Shown in pieces: positions 33,481-46,500 of a DNA stretch of 64,000 nucleotides; position 1 is the first letter of the stretch, and every line of letters starts with the position of its first letter. The stretch spans positions 6,511,001-6,575,000 of the forward strand of contig CM055188.1 of NCBI GenBank assembly GCA_029224185.1, in the 5' to 3' direction. This stretch comes from Karalla daura (Eukaryota; Chordata; Actinopteri; Chaetodontiformes; Leiognathidae). Both the position numbers and the translations under genes were made by a program. Under the pieces are notes generated by a model. It worked only from the letters and a program-made list of their open reading frames with translations, was not told the DNA's origin and made no database searches.

Positions 33481-36400
33481 TAAGAGTTGACTGTATATTT
33501 CTTTGTGAATAGTGAGACCAGTTTTTCTATGGAGACATTCAAGTTGCTGACATGAGATGGAGATCAGGAGTGATCCAAGGGGTGTAGAAATGAACAGATC
33601 TGTTTTTTGTGGAATTCAGTGTTGTAATGAGAAACCAAATCAGTGTTGAACAGATTATAGATGTCAGAGAGGCAGGAGGAACAGATACTTATATTTTAGT
33701 TTCAGAATTTTTGCTTAGTGAATGTACATTTACTTGCTCATTTGGCTCCTCTGCCACAAAGGAGAAGTGGCAATAGCCACTAAACTAGCATTAATAAATG
33801 TACATGTTCATGTTTTATAGTATACTTTTCTCATGAAATAAATATTTTACATATGTTTCCTTGAATATTGATTAGATAGATGATTTCTCACAATTTCTTA
33901 CCGTGTTCAAAGGTCACCTCTGATGAGCAGGAGCCACCAACAGTGTGCATACTGACATGTTACTCTCTCGGTCGGCACCTTTCCAATGATGTCTTTGTTG
34001 CTTTTTATCTTGCTACAAGCCAAGGGGATGTCGGGCATATGTTCTCAGATCTTTTGTCGGACTAAGCTGGATGAAATCAGTAAAATTTGTTTAGGGACTG
34101 TTAGTTGCCAAATGTGTGCAGGATGTTGACACCTGCCTTATGTACAATTTTCATATGCCATACAAGGGCTGTTATTGTAAACCCTCTGTGTTTTTGCATT
34201 ATGGTCTAACACAGCCAGGGAATGTTTTGATACGAGACTGGCAGAATCATGGGAAAAGTGCAGGCATAAAAAATGTGACAACTGCAATGCTAGATGACAG
34301 CAGTATTCTTAGTGACAAAACGTGGCAGTTTCACATTATTTTGGTGAGGTCTGAAACATGAGGATTTGGGCCAAAAACAGGATCCTCAATAGATTTAAAA
34401 ATAAAACACAGTGGACAACATTCCAACCATAACTCATCAGCATTACTTTCTCCTGCTGCCACTGAGTAAAGGGTTGCTTAGACACATCATGGGCAATGAT
34501 TTGATCCATCTGACTGACTGGCATTGGAAGTTTCCATAGCAACAAAATATTGTTTCACATTTTTCTAGTGAGAATTATTGCAAAAATTGAGCAAGCATGT
34601 GATTGCGTTAATTCACTGAGTGAATAAAAGGAAATTTTATATTTGAGGTTGTGACCGGGGCGGTCCCAGTTTCTCAGGAGGCGGGGCCAGGCCAGCCAAG
34701 GCCAGCCCAAGTACAGCCGGCACCAGGTGGGCTGACTGGGCTCAGGTGAGCTGAGTTGACCAATTAGCCCACCATAAAGCCAGTGTGCTGGCTGCACCTG
34801 AGAAGAAAAAGAAGCCATAGAGAAGGAGCAGGAGGAGAGCTCCTGAGTCCCAGAACTAGGTACTTGGGCCTATCTTTGTGATTAAGTATTGGAAATCGAG
34901 AACTGTTATGTCTCTGTATTGGTGTCAATATGCTGGAGACCCATAGAATGGCAGAGGGTCTGCCTCAATGTTCATTTCTAGAAATGGTGCATTTTCATGC
35001 AGAAATTGCCTAAAAATATTGATTTTTCCACCATGTTTTTTTTGTTCTCAGGGCTGGCAGCTTGAAAGTCACATGACTTGGATGCAGAACTTTAGGAAAA
35101 GTATAGACAGAAAAAATTCATATAAAACTCATACAATTCAAGAGCTGTTGAGATGGCTGTTGTAGTGTCCTACACTGAAAAGACAATTTTACAAAATAGC
35201 ACCTGAGACATTAAATCAGTGTTTACGGGAATGGCATGGTTTGGCTGTCAGATGTAGCAGAGGGGGTGTGACAGGAGCAAGTTCAGGAGCAATGCCATGT
35301 GTGATAATTAGAGTTAATCCTATAATGGTACAATAATTTAATTTGTGATAAAAAATTATTGAATGTGCATTTCATGATTGAAAATGATGTTTTTTGACTT
35401 GGCAAGTAGCGGAGAAAGTGTTTTTTGGAGCCAGGCCAGTGGATCTTCATGGTATTGCAAATAAAGTCACTTCTGCGTTAGCCTCCCTTTTTGTAACCTT
35501 TTTTGTAACTAAGTCCATCTTTTATATACATTCTATGAGTGGCACATGCCTGTCATCAATCAGCCCACTCCACATCGATCGGCCTGTTGCTTAAGAAAGC
35601 CCATACAGACAGTAAATGGTGGGGGCAGGACATACTTGTCAATCATTTAGACCCGGAAAATAAATAACAGCAGATTTCATGTGCTTGGGCTGCAAAAAAA
35701 TTAGCCTATTTAAAGATATCCTTTAACAATTTAGTGCTGTTGCAACTTTAAGATTCACTAAATCTTTTAACAAACTTTTGCACATTATTTAGACAATACC
35801 TTTCTCATCCTCTCATCTGCATAATGCAGGGATGGCTTAGTCCCGCTACCTCAATGCTACTAGCTGTCACTGTAACAGAAGGGAAGCGAGTGAGGCTTCA
35901 GCCAATTGTGCCTCATTTCAGATAGCACAATCTTTATCGCCACCTTCATAACACCATCATATCAGACTTTTGTGTGACTTTTTGAAATGACCTGTTCAAA
36001 TGATGGAGGTCACTCCAGCTCTGTGTATACAGTATTGACAAGACTGGAACAAACGTGGAGAAATAATAATCACCATCTTATCACACAATGGTGATGTCTA
36101 CCAGTGCTGTCAATCTCAGTATGTTGTCATAAAAGGTGGTAAATATTGTTATCTATCTTTTATAAAAATGTGAAAATTGTGGATTCAGTAAGCCTTGCAT
36201 ACATTTGCAAGTCTGTGTGTTTGCATATATATTTTCACTGTTTTTCACACCATACTGATAGCATATGATGTACCTTAGCACATCAGCATTTGACAACCTG
36301 GGTGGGAATCAGCATCAGCATTATTTTATCGATGTACCTAAGAAAATGTACAGAAAGAAAATCTGAATAAATCTTGCTTATCTGAATAAGTACTTGAAAG

Positions 36401-36979
36401 TATTAGAGACAGAAAAAAGGTCCAACATAGCATTTCATTCACAATCATGGTTTGTCAGTGAAATTATGTAAATTTTTAATTAATATTCTTTGATCTTGAT
36501 ATTTTTAAAGAGGCTAGAATGTATGACACTACTTACAAGACAGTTTTCCAATTTGTATACAGGATTTCTAAAAGTGTGAGGTTTTCCCATGCCCTGGAAC
36601 TATTTTAGGTGGTGCAAATAAGATCAATTATTTGATCAGTGCCATCCACTTTAGGATGATTTTCTGAGTATGCTCATAGTGGAGTAATGGTAGTTGCCAT
36701 ATTTGGAAAGAGAAGAGTGCAGCAGCTGCATCAGACTCTATACTTAATTGAAGCTCTTAACCCTGTGTGTCCCTTGAGCCACAGACACCTTTGATGAAGC
36801 TCTCCAACACAATGCACAAACAGCACTGTGATGTTCATCATTAATCATGGCCCTCACAAAAGTCAAAACTTGGTATGCTTCTCTTAACATTCTCTGTATC
36901 CATAGAGCAGGACAGCATGCTCTGGTAGAAATTAAGTTGCTAATCCTCATGTCTTTTCATACTAACACTTAAGGGTGCG
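33481..36979. other. Intergenic with old dispersed repeats
   Basis: No gene recognised. 33700-33890 is similar to 37960-38085, and segments at 34018 and 35061 resemble segments at 44391 and 45544. A GC-rich 34640-34860 segment (tgtgaccggggcggtcccag start, ccataaagccagtg inside) might be an LTR fragment. Confidence 0.4.
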
Positions 36980-37340
36980 TTTATGTTTTCAGCTCACTTG
37001 CTCTCTCTCCTGTGCCCTCTGTCACTTGCAACTCCTTACCATCATTGTCACACCTGTACCTGATTACTGGTGCTTTAAGTCTGTGTGCTTGGTGATAGAG
37101 CTTCTGCTTTATGTTTCATGTTCATCAAGTCTCTTGTGTTCAGTGTTTTCTCAAGCTCTCCCGGGGGCAAGCTCACATCCTCTTGACTCGTTTGTGTTCA
37201 CTAGTGCTACCTGTGCTTTCACCATAGTCTTGTTTTAATAAATTCACCTTTTCACTAACTTTGTTTGAGTCCAGAGTCGTGTGTTTGGGTCCTGTTATTA
37301 CTTCTTTGACATGGTCTTAGACAGACCGATCTGACAGAGC
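36980..37340 (+). mobile_element. Possible LTR remnant
   Basis: The segment has a polyadenylation-like ttttaataaattcacc (about 37233-37248), then tttgagtccagagtcgtgtg and tttgggtcctgttattactt. It closes near ctgacaga. This layout resembles the R-U5 part of fish gypsy LTRs. No second LTR or target duplication is seen. Confidence 0.35.
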
Positions 37341-38340
37341 ATTCTTTAAATAAATCCACAATGCTTTTTCTTGTTCTCCATAATTATGATGAATGGTGTG
37401 ATGAATGAATGGTGTGAAGCAGATGCTGTAACCCAGTCTCATATAAAAATGTACCTTGGCTAAGTTGGTCCAATTGCAAAAATGTAGAGGACTTACAGTA
37501 CAATAATAGCCCTTGAATTGGATGACTATGTCTATAGGCTACGTTTCCTATTGTTCTGCGTTCTAGTCATGTGCCTCTCTCTCTTATATAAAAATCAATA
37601 TTGTGAGATAGTTTCTGTATAAACAATCCCCTTAAATTTCATTTTTGCGAGAAATACATTTTTTATTTACAGAGTATTCAGTCAACGAATGTACATAATC
37701 ACTTGCCTGCTCATTGTTGCAACGATTTTTAAGATCTTTCCACTGTCGCTTGGGTGGTTGCTCAGGACTCTCAGTCCTTGCTTTGACTCGGTTCTGATTT
37801 GGTGGCGGTTAAACTCTGTCTGACGGATCATGCATGTGTTGTGCCTCTGATCTGTTCTCGATCCAAATGTATTTCCATAACCCATAATTTTACAAGGGAC
37901 AAAGTTGTTCACATTCTTCCGCGTTTCCTTTAAGTCAAAAAAGAGAGGCAGCAATCACCTCTAAACTTGCACTTAATAGTTCTAAATGCACATGTTTATG
38001 TTTTATAACATACTTTTTCATTCAAAATAAATGTCATGGCTATAAACGTCTTGATATTGACCAGATAGGTGTTTTCTTAACCCAGATGTCGAAAACCTAC
38101 CCAGAAGAACTATACAAGAACTAGTTACATGTTTTTTTGTTGTTTTTTTGTTGTGATACACACTCCTATACTACTCCATATTGTGTGATGTGAAATTCTG
38201 TATACAAACATGTTTTTAACAATTTTGAGGCGTGGGATGCACTCCCGTTTAGACAGATATTTTTTATTGATAAAAGGATGAAATCAGATTGACCCTACAT
38301 GTATGCTCACAAGCGTTTGTCTCCCACTGAGTTTGAATGA

Positions 38341-38341
<1 letters not shown>
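37341..38341. other. Intergenic upstream of kcna3
   Basis: Contains one member of a dispersed repeat pair (about 37676-38085). No ORF of interest. Confidence 0.4.

Positions 38342-38429
<88 letters not shown>
38342..38429. repeat. (GT)n microsatellite upstream of kcna3
   Basis: About 44 uninterrupted GT units, ending 241 bp before the kcna3 ATG. Long alternating purine-pyrimidine tracts can adopt Z-DNA, and the length is likely polymorphic. Confidence 0.95.
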
Positions 38430-38431
<2 letters not shown>

Positions 38432-38670
38432 TGCGCGCAACATCGATAAGTGTCAAGTTAATTTCCGACTGGGCGGGTTGTGGACCTTTGTCGGACACAA
38501 TATACACAACGTGGGCGGGTGTCGACGTTATTGTAAGAGAGGGAGAGAGAGGCAGACGGGAGCGCTGCCCGTCAGTGTGCGTACGCACAGTCACCTGATG
38601 GTTAGGACAGATGTGAGTCTCGGTCTCAGCTCTCCAAACCTGAAAGCTCTGGTCCCTCCAGAATATTTGC
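38430..38670 (+). promoter_or_regulatory. Candidate kcna3 promoter/leader
   Basis: GC-richer than its surroundings, with two GGGCGGG GC boxes (38471-38477 and 38513-38519), several CpGs, and no clear TATA box. It directly precedes the coding sequence. No transcription start can be fixed from sequence. An upstream ORF starts at 38598 within it. Confidence 0.45.
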
Positions 38671-38678
38671 ATGGATGA
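38598..38678 (+). promoter_or_regulatory. Upstream ORF overlapping the kcna3 start
   Basis: ATG at 38598, 26 codons, stop TGA at 38676-38678. It overlaps the first kcna3 ATG (38671) in another frame. If the leader is transcribed, ribosomes initiating here would bypass the first kcna3 ATG, favouring the in-frame ATG at 38776. Confidence 0.5.
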
Positions 38679-40212
38679 CCAGACCTATTGTGGGAACCAG
38701 TCGCCCTCGTCCTCCAGGCTCAAGTTCAGGACCGTAGCGGACAGCCGGGGTTATGCGGAGGTGGAGACGGGTGTCATGACCGTGGAGGAGCCTGCCGTGC
38801 TCTCTGCTCCTCACCTGTCGGTGGATCATTATGAGCGCAGCCGCCAAGGATGCTGTGAGCGGGTGGTTATCAACATCTCGGGGTTACGTTTCGAGACGCA
38901 ACTCAAAACTTTTAACCAGTTCCCAGACACGTTGCTGGGGGACCCCAGGAAAAGGATGCGCTATTTTGACCCATTGAGAAACGAGTACTTCTTTGACAGG
39001 AACAGACCCAGCTTTGATGCCATCCTGTACTACTACCAGTCAGGCGGGCGCATACGGAGACCTGTCAACGTCCCCCTTGATATCTTCTCTGAAGAGATCA
39101 GGTTTTATCAGCTCGGAGAGGAGGCCATGGAGAAATTCCGCAACGATGAAGGTTTTATTAAAGAAGAGGAGCGCGTACTGCCAAAACGTGATTTCCAGAA
39201 GCAGGTCTGGCTTTTGTTTGAGTACCCTGAGAGCTCTGGGCCAGCCAGGGGGATAGCCATCGTTTCAGTGCTTGTCATTATGATCTCAATCGTTATCTTT
39301 TGCATAGAGACTCTGCCGGAATTCAGAGACGAGAGGGACCAAGCCACAGTGGCAACCACTGTCAATGGCACAGCTCCCAAGCCGCACAGGCCCTTCACAG
39401 ACCCCTTCTTTGTAATAGAGTCCCTGTGCATCATCTGGTTCTCTTTCGAGCTTCTGGTCAGGTTTTTCGCCTGTCCCAGCAAAACTTCCTTCTCCAAAAA
39501 CATAATGAATATTATCGACATCGTGGCCATAATCCCATACTTTATCACTCTGGGGACTGAGCTGGCCGACAGGGAGACCAGCAGCGGCCAGCAGGCAATG
39601 TCCCTGGCCATCCTGAGGGTCATCAGGCTGGTGAGGGTCTTCCGAATTTTTAAGCTCTCACGACATTCCAAGGGACTCCAGATTCTGGGCCAGACTCTAA
39701 AGGCAAGCATGAGGGAGCTGGGGTTGCTCATATTTTTCCTCTTCATCGGAGTTATTCTTTTCTCCAGCGCAGTTTTCTTTGCAGACGCAGACGACCCCAC
39801 GTCCAACTTCATCAGCATTCCAGATGCGTTTTGGTGGGCAGTGGTTACAATGACCACTGTGGGGTACGGAGACATGCACCCTGTGACCATCGGTGGGAAA
39901 ATAGTGGGGTCGCTGTGCGCAATAGCAGGCGTGTTGACCATTGCCTTACCGGTGCCAGTGATTGTATCCAATTTCAACTATTTTTACCATAGGGAGACAG
40001 ACGGAGAGGAGCAACTACGTTGCATGCCACCAGACAGCTGTGAGCACCTCCCCTCCGAAGGGCTACGGAGGTCCTGCAGCTCCCCGTCCCTCAGCAAGTC
40101 TGAATACATGGTAATAGAAGAGGGCATCAGCAGTGTGTTGAAACAGGCCAACTTCAGCACCGAGAACAACCAGAACTGTATCAACATCAAGAAGATCTTC
40201 ACAGACGTGTAA
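38671..40212 (+). CDS. kcna3: Voltage-gated K+ channel Kv1.3-like (kcna3)
   Basis: 513-residue Shaker-family delayed-rectifier alpha subunit of the plasma membrane, forming homo- or heterotetramers. In order: T1 tetramerisation domain (about 64-160), S1 (192-212), an S1-S2 loop with sequon N232-G-T, S2 (246-266), S3 (276-298), S4 with R316, R319, R322, R325, K328 and R331, S5 (348-370), pore helix, filter TVGYGD (396-401), S6 with the P-V-P hinge (427-429), and the C-terminal PDZ ligand FTDV. His at 403 just after the filter (GYGDMHPVT) and the ending NIKKIFTDV are hallmarks of Kv1.3, not Kv1.2. The coding sequence is one exon, as is usual for Kv1 genes. The start at 38671 was kept because the extra N-terminus (MDDQ...GYAE) has a counterpart in the longer human KCNA3 form. 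M36 (38776, MTVEE) matches the classical MTV start and has a better context. Confidence 0.97.
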   Translation: MDDQTYCGNQSPSSSRLKFRTVADSRGYAEVETGVMTVEEPAVLSAPHLSVDHYERSRQGCCERVVINISGLRFETQLKTFNQFPDTLLGDPRKRMRYFDPLRNEYFFDRNRPSFDAILYYYQSGGRIRRPVNVPLDIFSEEIRFYQLGEEAMEKFRNDEGFIKEEERVLPKRDFQKQVWLLFEYPESSGPARGIAIVSVLVIMISIVIFCIETLPEFRDERDQATVATTVNGTAPKPHRPFTDPFFVIESLCIIWFSFELLVRFFACPSKTSFSKNIMNIIDIVAIIPYFITLGTELADRETSSGQQAMSLAILRVIRLVRVFRIFKLSRHSKGLQILGQTLKASMRELGLLIFFLFIGVILFSSAVFFADADDPTSNFISIPDAFWWAVVTMTTVGYGDMHPVTIGGKIVGSLCAIAGVLTIALPVPVIVSNFNYFYHRETDGEEQLRCMPPDSCEHLPSEGLRRSCSSPSLSKSEYMVIEEGISSVLKQANFSTENNQNCINIKKIFTDV

Positions 40213-40523
40213 ATACTAGTGCGGGTCATTATGAAGAAGTGCAGCGATAAGATTATTTTTTTACCCAGGCCTGCAGCCGACCGTAAAGTCTCCGTCTTTA
40301 TCTGTGGATGGGTGATGCGTAAATGTCATTTTAAAAAGTCACTGCTCACCTTATGTTCGTTTAATTTTTGATCTTTTATTTCACGGAAACGAAGTAATCA
40401 AGAGGAATCCACTGGTTTCCAGTAAAGAGTCACATGCATCTCTGGACAGAATCTTGATAAGTATTCATATGAACCAAAACCCATTGCAAAAGTGTTAACT
40501 TAGATGATTTATTATGAAATAAA
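40213..40523 (+). other. Probable kcna3 3' UTR
   Basis: AT-rich non-coding sequence from the stop codon to the first canonical AATAAA (40518-40523). The extent is inferred only from that signal. Confidence 0.4.
40518..40523 (+). terminator. Candidate polyadenylation signal of kcna3
   Basis: First AATAAA after the stop codon, about 305 bases downstream, in AT-rich sequence. Others could be used. Confidence 0.4.
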
Positions 40524-43500
40524 ATTTTTATTCCAAAGAGAGAGAGGCTTGCTAAAACAGACATTTTCTGCAGTGTACATTATCACATGATGCCTACATA
40601 TCTTAATGTTAATACGTTAATATATGTTAATATATTATATCATGTCATATCAATTCATATATAAAGGAGATAGAAAAACACCCACTCCGATTTGTGCTAA
40701 AGAGTTAAACTGTATAGTAACTTAAAATGGTAATTTTTCAATTGCTAAAAATTCCTGTTTAGGTTATATTCAAAATCATAACTTATGGAGATTTTGTACA
40801 CTGACTTTAGTTCAGATTATTATTCAGAGTGGTGTAGATGGAAAAGACTTTCAAATGAGTCAAGCCTTTCATAAAACTTTTTTTTCAATCCAGAATTGCC
40901 TATATAGCCTATATGAAATAAACCAGAAACGAAGTGATCTCGGAGGTATAAAAAGTGTGAATAATTGTTGTTTTAGAGATCATGTGCGTCCTGGCAACCG
41001 CATGAAAGGGAGGGAATACGTATGAGCCCGTCCAGTAATGCAGTCTCCATGACGACGGTGGTTTCCTGGGTAACTCCCCTCTGATGTTACCATGGCGTTG
41101 TGTTGCAGGCCTGTCGATGGATGTTTTTTTTGTTTTTTCTGTGAGAGGCCAAATTTAAGTTTTCTCAGTTTCATAAATGGTTGTGAAATTAACATCATCC
41201 CAATTATTTGTCATAGCATGCGCCGTCAAGCAAGGGAGATGAATATATCTATAAATATTGTGAAAAGGTGAAATATAGCTTATGTTTTGTCACCTCAGCT
41301 GCTGTATGTGTATCAGGTATGAGCTCCGTTCTCTCAGTCATGGACGTCAGTTACCTTTCATCCCCTGTCTAAAATAGCTCCAGACTACGCACAAAACGCA
41401 CAAAAACAAACTGCAAACTAATGAAATGGAAATTAAAGACAGTGCCTACTAGATGTGCAGCTTTGTAACATGGCAGGGATTTTTCAAAATGATAATTATT
41501 CTCAGACCTCCTGAAAATTGTGTTTTAACTTATGAATCATGAATTATCACTCTGTATTTTTTTTATTGATTATTTAATTTTATGGTATAATTCTTGTCGC
41601 CTTGTTTGTTTAGTTGAGCAAACCATTCATAAACTATTTTTTTTTAGATTAGTTCATGTTCACCTAAAAAACTCCAAAAGGTGATTGATTGAGGAAAATG
41701 GTAATTTGTTAATATTATGTAATAATAACACGATGACTAATCAATCCTCTGACTGCGTCATGCTGCATCTCATCATTCCTTACTCAACATGAAAGAGATT
41801 TCTCCATGAGGTAAAGATGGCACAGATGCATCTTTGCATCAAATTCACATTCAAGTCTGTTTCAGCCACTGCTGTCCTCAACTGATAGTCTTGGTCGAAG
41901 TCATGCAGAGTGGTGGTGATGGACAAACTGTGACTGGAATATGACTCGGCACTGCCCTCTAGTGGATCATTGAAGTGACTACTTTGACCGACTGAAGGAG
42001 GGATAACTAATACGAAAAAACAAAACCCACCTGAATAAATTCATTAAAAGACTGAATATATTATTGTGCCTTCATAGGAGAATTAGTTGCAACCAACTTA
42101 TATTTGTTCTGCTGTGTAAAATGAAAACAAGACCATCCAGGTCTCGATAGTCTTCTGATATTTCTTACATTTCTGAGAGCAACTAGATGTGCCCCAGTGT
42201 CCATAATAAATAGCAATTGTTCATTTTGGTGTGTGTCAAAGCCCATCTAAATAGAGCCATAACTATTGTGGAACAGTTCAAATGAGTGTGGATATACCCA
42301 ACATTTCTCCTGTACATAAACACATTTTAAGAATTTATTGTGGGGCCAATAGCAATAATACTATATAAATGTATATTTACATGTGTACAAACATTGCTCC
42401 TGCACCATCTAAAAGATATACAGCACAAGTGTACAGTTGCTGGATGCAGTCAACTTCAAAATGTTTCAGTGAATTTTATATAAAATCTCGTGATCTTATC
42501 AGTACTACTTTTTTCAGTTTTAATGCAGAACAGGAAGCTATCTTCATACTCCACTTCAAGGCTTGTTCATATGACCCATAATTATTTTATTTCCAAGGAG
42601 ACAAAAAAATTACAGTTTGTAAACAAAGACCACTTATAATTGTTTCACTCACACTTTGCCTTTGTAAGACTCACATCTTAGTCTTATAAACACTGAGAAG
42701 TTAAATCCAATTTGGAAAATTAAATACTAACATACTGCAGTCCTAAATGAAGCAACATTTTAACCCTTACAGTGGATACCTTGGCCCAGAATAAGACATT
42801 GTCGCTGTCCATTCTCCAAACAGATAACAGACAGGCAGACTCTAATGACTATCCAGCAAAAATAATTTCTTTTCACATGCTCATGCACATTTTTACTCCT
42901 ATACTCAGAATTTAATGCCTATCAAACTAAATATTTGGTATGAAAACAGGTAAAGGCTAATATTTTCCTCCTATAAGAGCTGGTCTGATAAGAGTTGACA
43001 ATTAAAATGTCAAAGTTGTATTTGTTATACAACTATTTAAGTAAGATATGTTCCTTTTTTGATTTCTATATACAAACAGTAATTCCTTCTTCCAATGTGC
43101 AGTGAGAATGGGATCCATGCAAGCAAACAACACACCATAAGAAATTTTCATTTGATGTGGAGTGAAGGTTTACTCAAACTAGTGCAAAGTGATCATCCAC
43201 ATTTGGTCATCTAGAGAAAGCATTAATTTAACTTATGTCCCATGCAAACCTATGCTGAATAATTTTATATGCAGAGCCATGGTAGCTTCAATGTTCCTGT
43301 CCACAGCTTCAGGTGCTCCAGTTCAGAACTGTTGAGCAGGTTTGTTTCCTCTGCCCCCTACTGGAATTTTACTGCATCATTGTATTTCTAATCATTTCCT
43401 GCAGAGTGTAAAGGTGTAGTGTCAATCAGAGACACCTGCAGTTCAGGATATCTTTTTCAGCGGGTAATGTGTAGAGTAGCCTAAGTTTACCTTAAAATGA

Positions 43501-46500
43501 ATTACTAAAATGTGATTTCAAATGGTATCTCTTTCTTTTACGACTCATAACAATCATGTTTGTAAGTTCTGATAATAATGTCAATCATGTTTGTAACCTT
43601 GTATGACAGCTGCAGCTTCGACCTTATTTAAGAATATTATTAGGGCTGAGGGAGTGCCACGCTCTCAGCTCCTCTGATAGCTCAACCCTTGGGTGGATCC
43701 GTACACACTGAATATTAAATTGTTTACAACTTCTTCAGTGCAAGAAGTCGATGATGTGTTTAGTTTTAAGGCCACTTAGAATGAACAAATTAAAAGCACT
43801 TCTACCTAGGCCTTGCTGTATATTGACAGTGTTTTCTGGCCAAAGATTTAGGTTCAAGGACATAATTATGTGCTCATCCATATATTCATTCCAGGCATTA
43901 CAAATAGCGGTTTAAAATGTGCAAATCTGAACAGGGACAGATTGTGATGTAAAACAGCAGGATGTAGATCATGCTATACCATTCTTAATCAGGTATTTTT
44001 GTTAATTGTTGTTTATATTCTTTAGACCTAAGTAATGCAAGAGTGTTATTACTGAGCTTGAGTGTTACACAGCTGGAAGATGGTAACTGCTGCATTAGTA
44101 GTGAAACAAAGCATTAAGTCAAAGTGAATAGACCCACAGTCACTACCAGACACCTCATGAGGTACACAGTATAATTGAATCCACAACATGAGGAAATGAC
44201 AAGGTATCAAAATAAGCCTCCAATTTAATTGCTCGTCTCCTGGAGGTGGCACTGGTCTGAAACTCAGGACACTTGATCTTTCTGTCTTTCCCTAAAATAT
44301 ACATACGTTTCATCCTAAAAGTTGAATATGTGATTTATTCCCAAAGGGGCCTTAACAAGCAGCCTCCTCAGGCCCTGAGGATCCTGTTCCAGCCAAGGGG
44401 ATGTTAGGTATATATTCTCAAACCCCCTGGCTTGGAGCAGATGAAAATTAAACCTTGTTGTAGGAAAACAGCAACGACATCATTGGAAAAGTTTTGACAC
44501 AAGCTGCATTTCCATTACCCCTAGAAATGTGCAAAACCAAAAGTATCGCAATAAAAAAAGGTAATGGAAATACCTACATTTCAATAAACCTCTCAAATAT
44601 TCCAAAAATATTTTTGCCCTCTCATGAGGTGGTTTTTCAGCTATAGAAGCTTTTTGCAATAGTGCTATGGAAATTTTTATTTCGCATTTACATGTCCCTG
44701 GAGATGGCATGCTGTGTGGGCGGAGTATGAGACTCATGTGTTGTTTGACATGTTAGTGACAACAACATTACTGCAATGTTGGATATATGTTACCTGAAAA
44801 ATCCTTTGTCTCCTGTTCAACACCTAAGGCTGTTTCGGCAACTGAGATCTCTATCCCACTGTGGCAATGCAGGATGGACAATATTGCAGAACACACAAGT
44901 GTGTATTGCAAAGGTAGTTTATTTGCAGTTCAGGGTTTTTACATCAGATCAGGGTTAAGACAACAATATTCCCCAATATTCATGGCAACATGTATTCAGA
45001 GAAACCAGTGGCATCTGGCCTATAGGGGTCCCTCTCCCCGCCCCCAGTATTGTTTTTTTTTTTTTTTAACTGACATTTTTAAAATTAACAATAATCACTT
45101 ATTTTGAGTATGATTATATTTAAATACAAGACTACATGTTATGTGGAAAAATGTTTTTGGGAAAAACGATCAGCTCATCTCACTCACACATAAATCTGAG
45201 CCTTATGGCCCCTCCCAGTTCTGCTGTTATGTTACCCATTCACAGTTTGAAAGGTCCCACTGCAGTTACACATAATGTATAACACTGGAGTTAGATTATG
45301 AATTATAGAAATCAGAACAGACCGCATCCTTAGCAACCTGCCTAGCAACAGCAGTAAGAGCAGAAAAATCGGGTAACCCAGTGATTATGTACATTCACTG
45401 AGGAAACATTCTGAAAATAAAATGTTTCTCTCACAAAATGCGATTAAAATGCATTTTAATACAGAAAAAACTTAAAAATGTAGATTTTTCCAATTAAAAA
45501 TAAAAGAAATGTCCATCATGTTTTTCAATTTCATGTCTGGGAGCTTGAAAGTCACAGGACCTGGAAAGAGACTGTACGAAAGTACAGGCAGAAGGAATGT
45601 AACAGTGAGACAACATAAGAACCATTGTAAACTCACTACGTTTTTGCAGTATAGTACAACATACAACCAGACAGCGTTTTATATGAGACTAGGTTGTTCA
45701 GGTAGACGTAAGGAAGGACAGAGCTCAGTTTTGGTGGGGATTGGGGGGCTGAGGAGGTCCCCCTCATGATGGCAACATTTACTACATGAGAGAAGTGTTG
45801 TCTCACAGCTGTGCTCTGCCTTTGATTATTCCCTGAATGCAGGGAGTGCCTGCCAGCCTGTTGTCATTCTGAAACTTTACTTTGTGTTCACAACACCTCA
45901 GTAGAAGAAAAAGGGATAGCAGCAGCTGCAATCCGGTTAGACTATTCACAGTACTCCTTCTCTGATGGTATTTTTATGTAGTACAGTATTTGCCCTAAAA
46001 CTGTAGCTTAGTGCTGCTAAAAATAGAAACCACAAGACATACTGCCATTATTTCTCAGGGTGCCATTCATCCATCTGCTCTTTTGAGAACATGTAATGGC
46101 ACTGTAGGGGCTATTCAGAAAGTTCACTGTTCAGCATTAAGACCCAGGGCTTTCAGAGAGAGAAAAGAAAGATTAGAGAGCATGCTGGTAAGGGCAACCC
46201 CCCCACCCCCCCACCCCACATTGAACACATACAAAACATTTCAAAATTGCCTACAGATGCACCACATGCTGCAGAAGACAGTTTCAGATTAGGAAATGCT
46301 CACACATTTTTAACACGATGATTCTTAATACCGCTTGTTTCTGAACACCACTTCATCTTTCAGTGATGCAGCTGACTGCAGGAAAATGAAAAGTGCTTTG
46401 TCATCGTGCTCTAACTTTACCTGAAATATCCCAGCAACATCAGAGATGCTGTAGGCGTGATGTCACCACCCAGCCTCCTCCCACTGCTTCCCCTAGAGAT

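Noticed and set aside
39108..39977. 289-codon minus-strand ORF inside kcna3
   Set aside because: It is the antisense shadow of a strongly conserved channel coding region and has no domain of its own.
38671..40212. Assignment as Kv1.1, Kv1.5 or Kv1.6
   Set aside because: The GYGDMHPVT pore and the NIKKIFTDV C-terminus are specific to Kv1.3, and the neighbour is Kv1.2.
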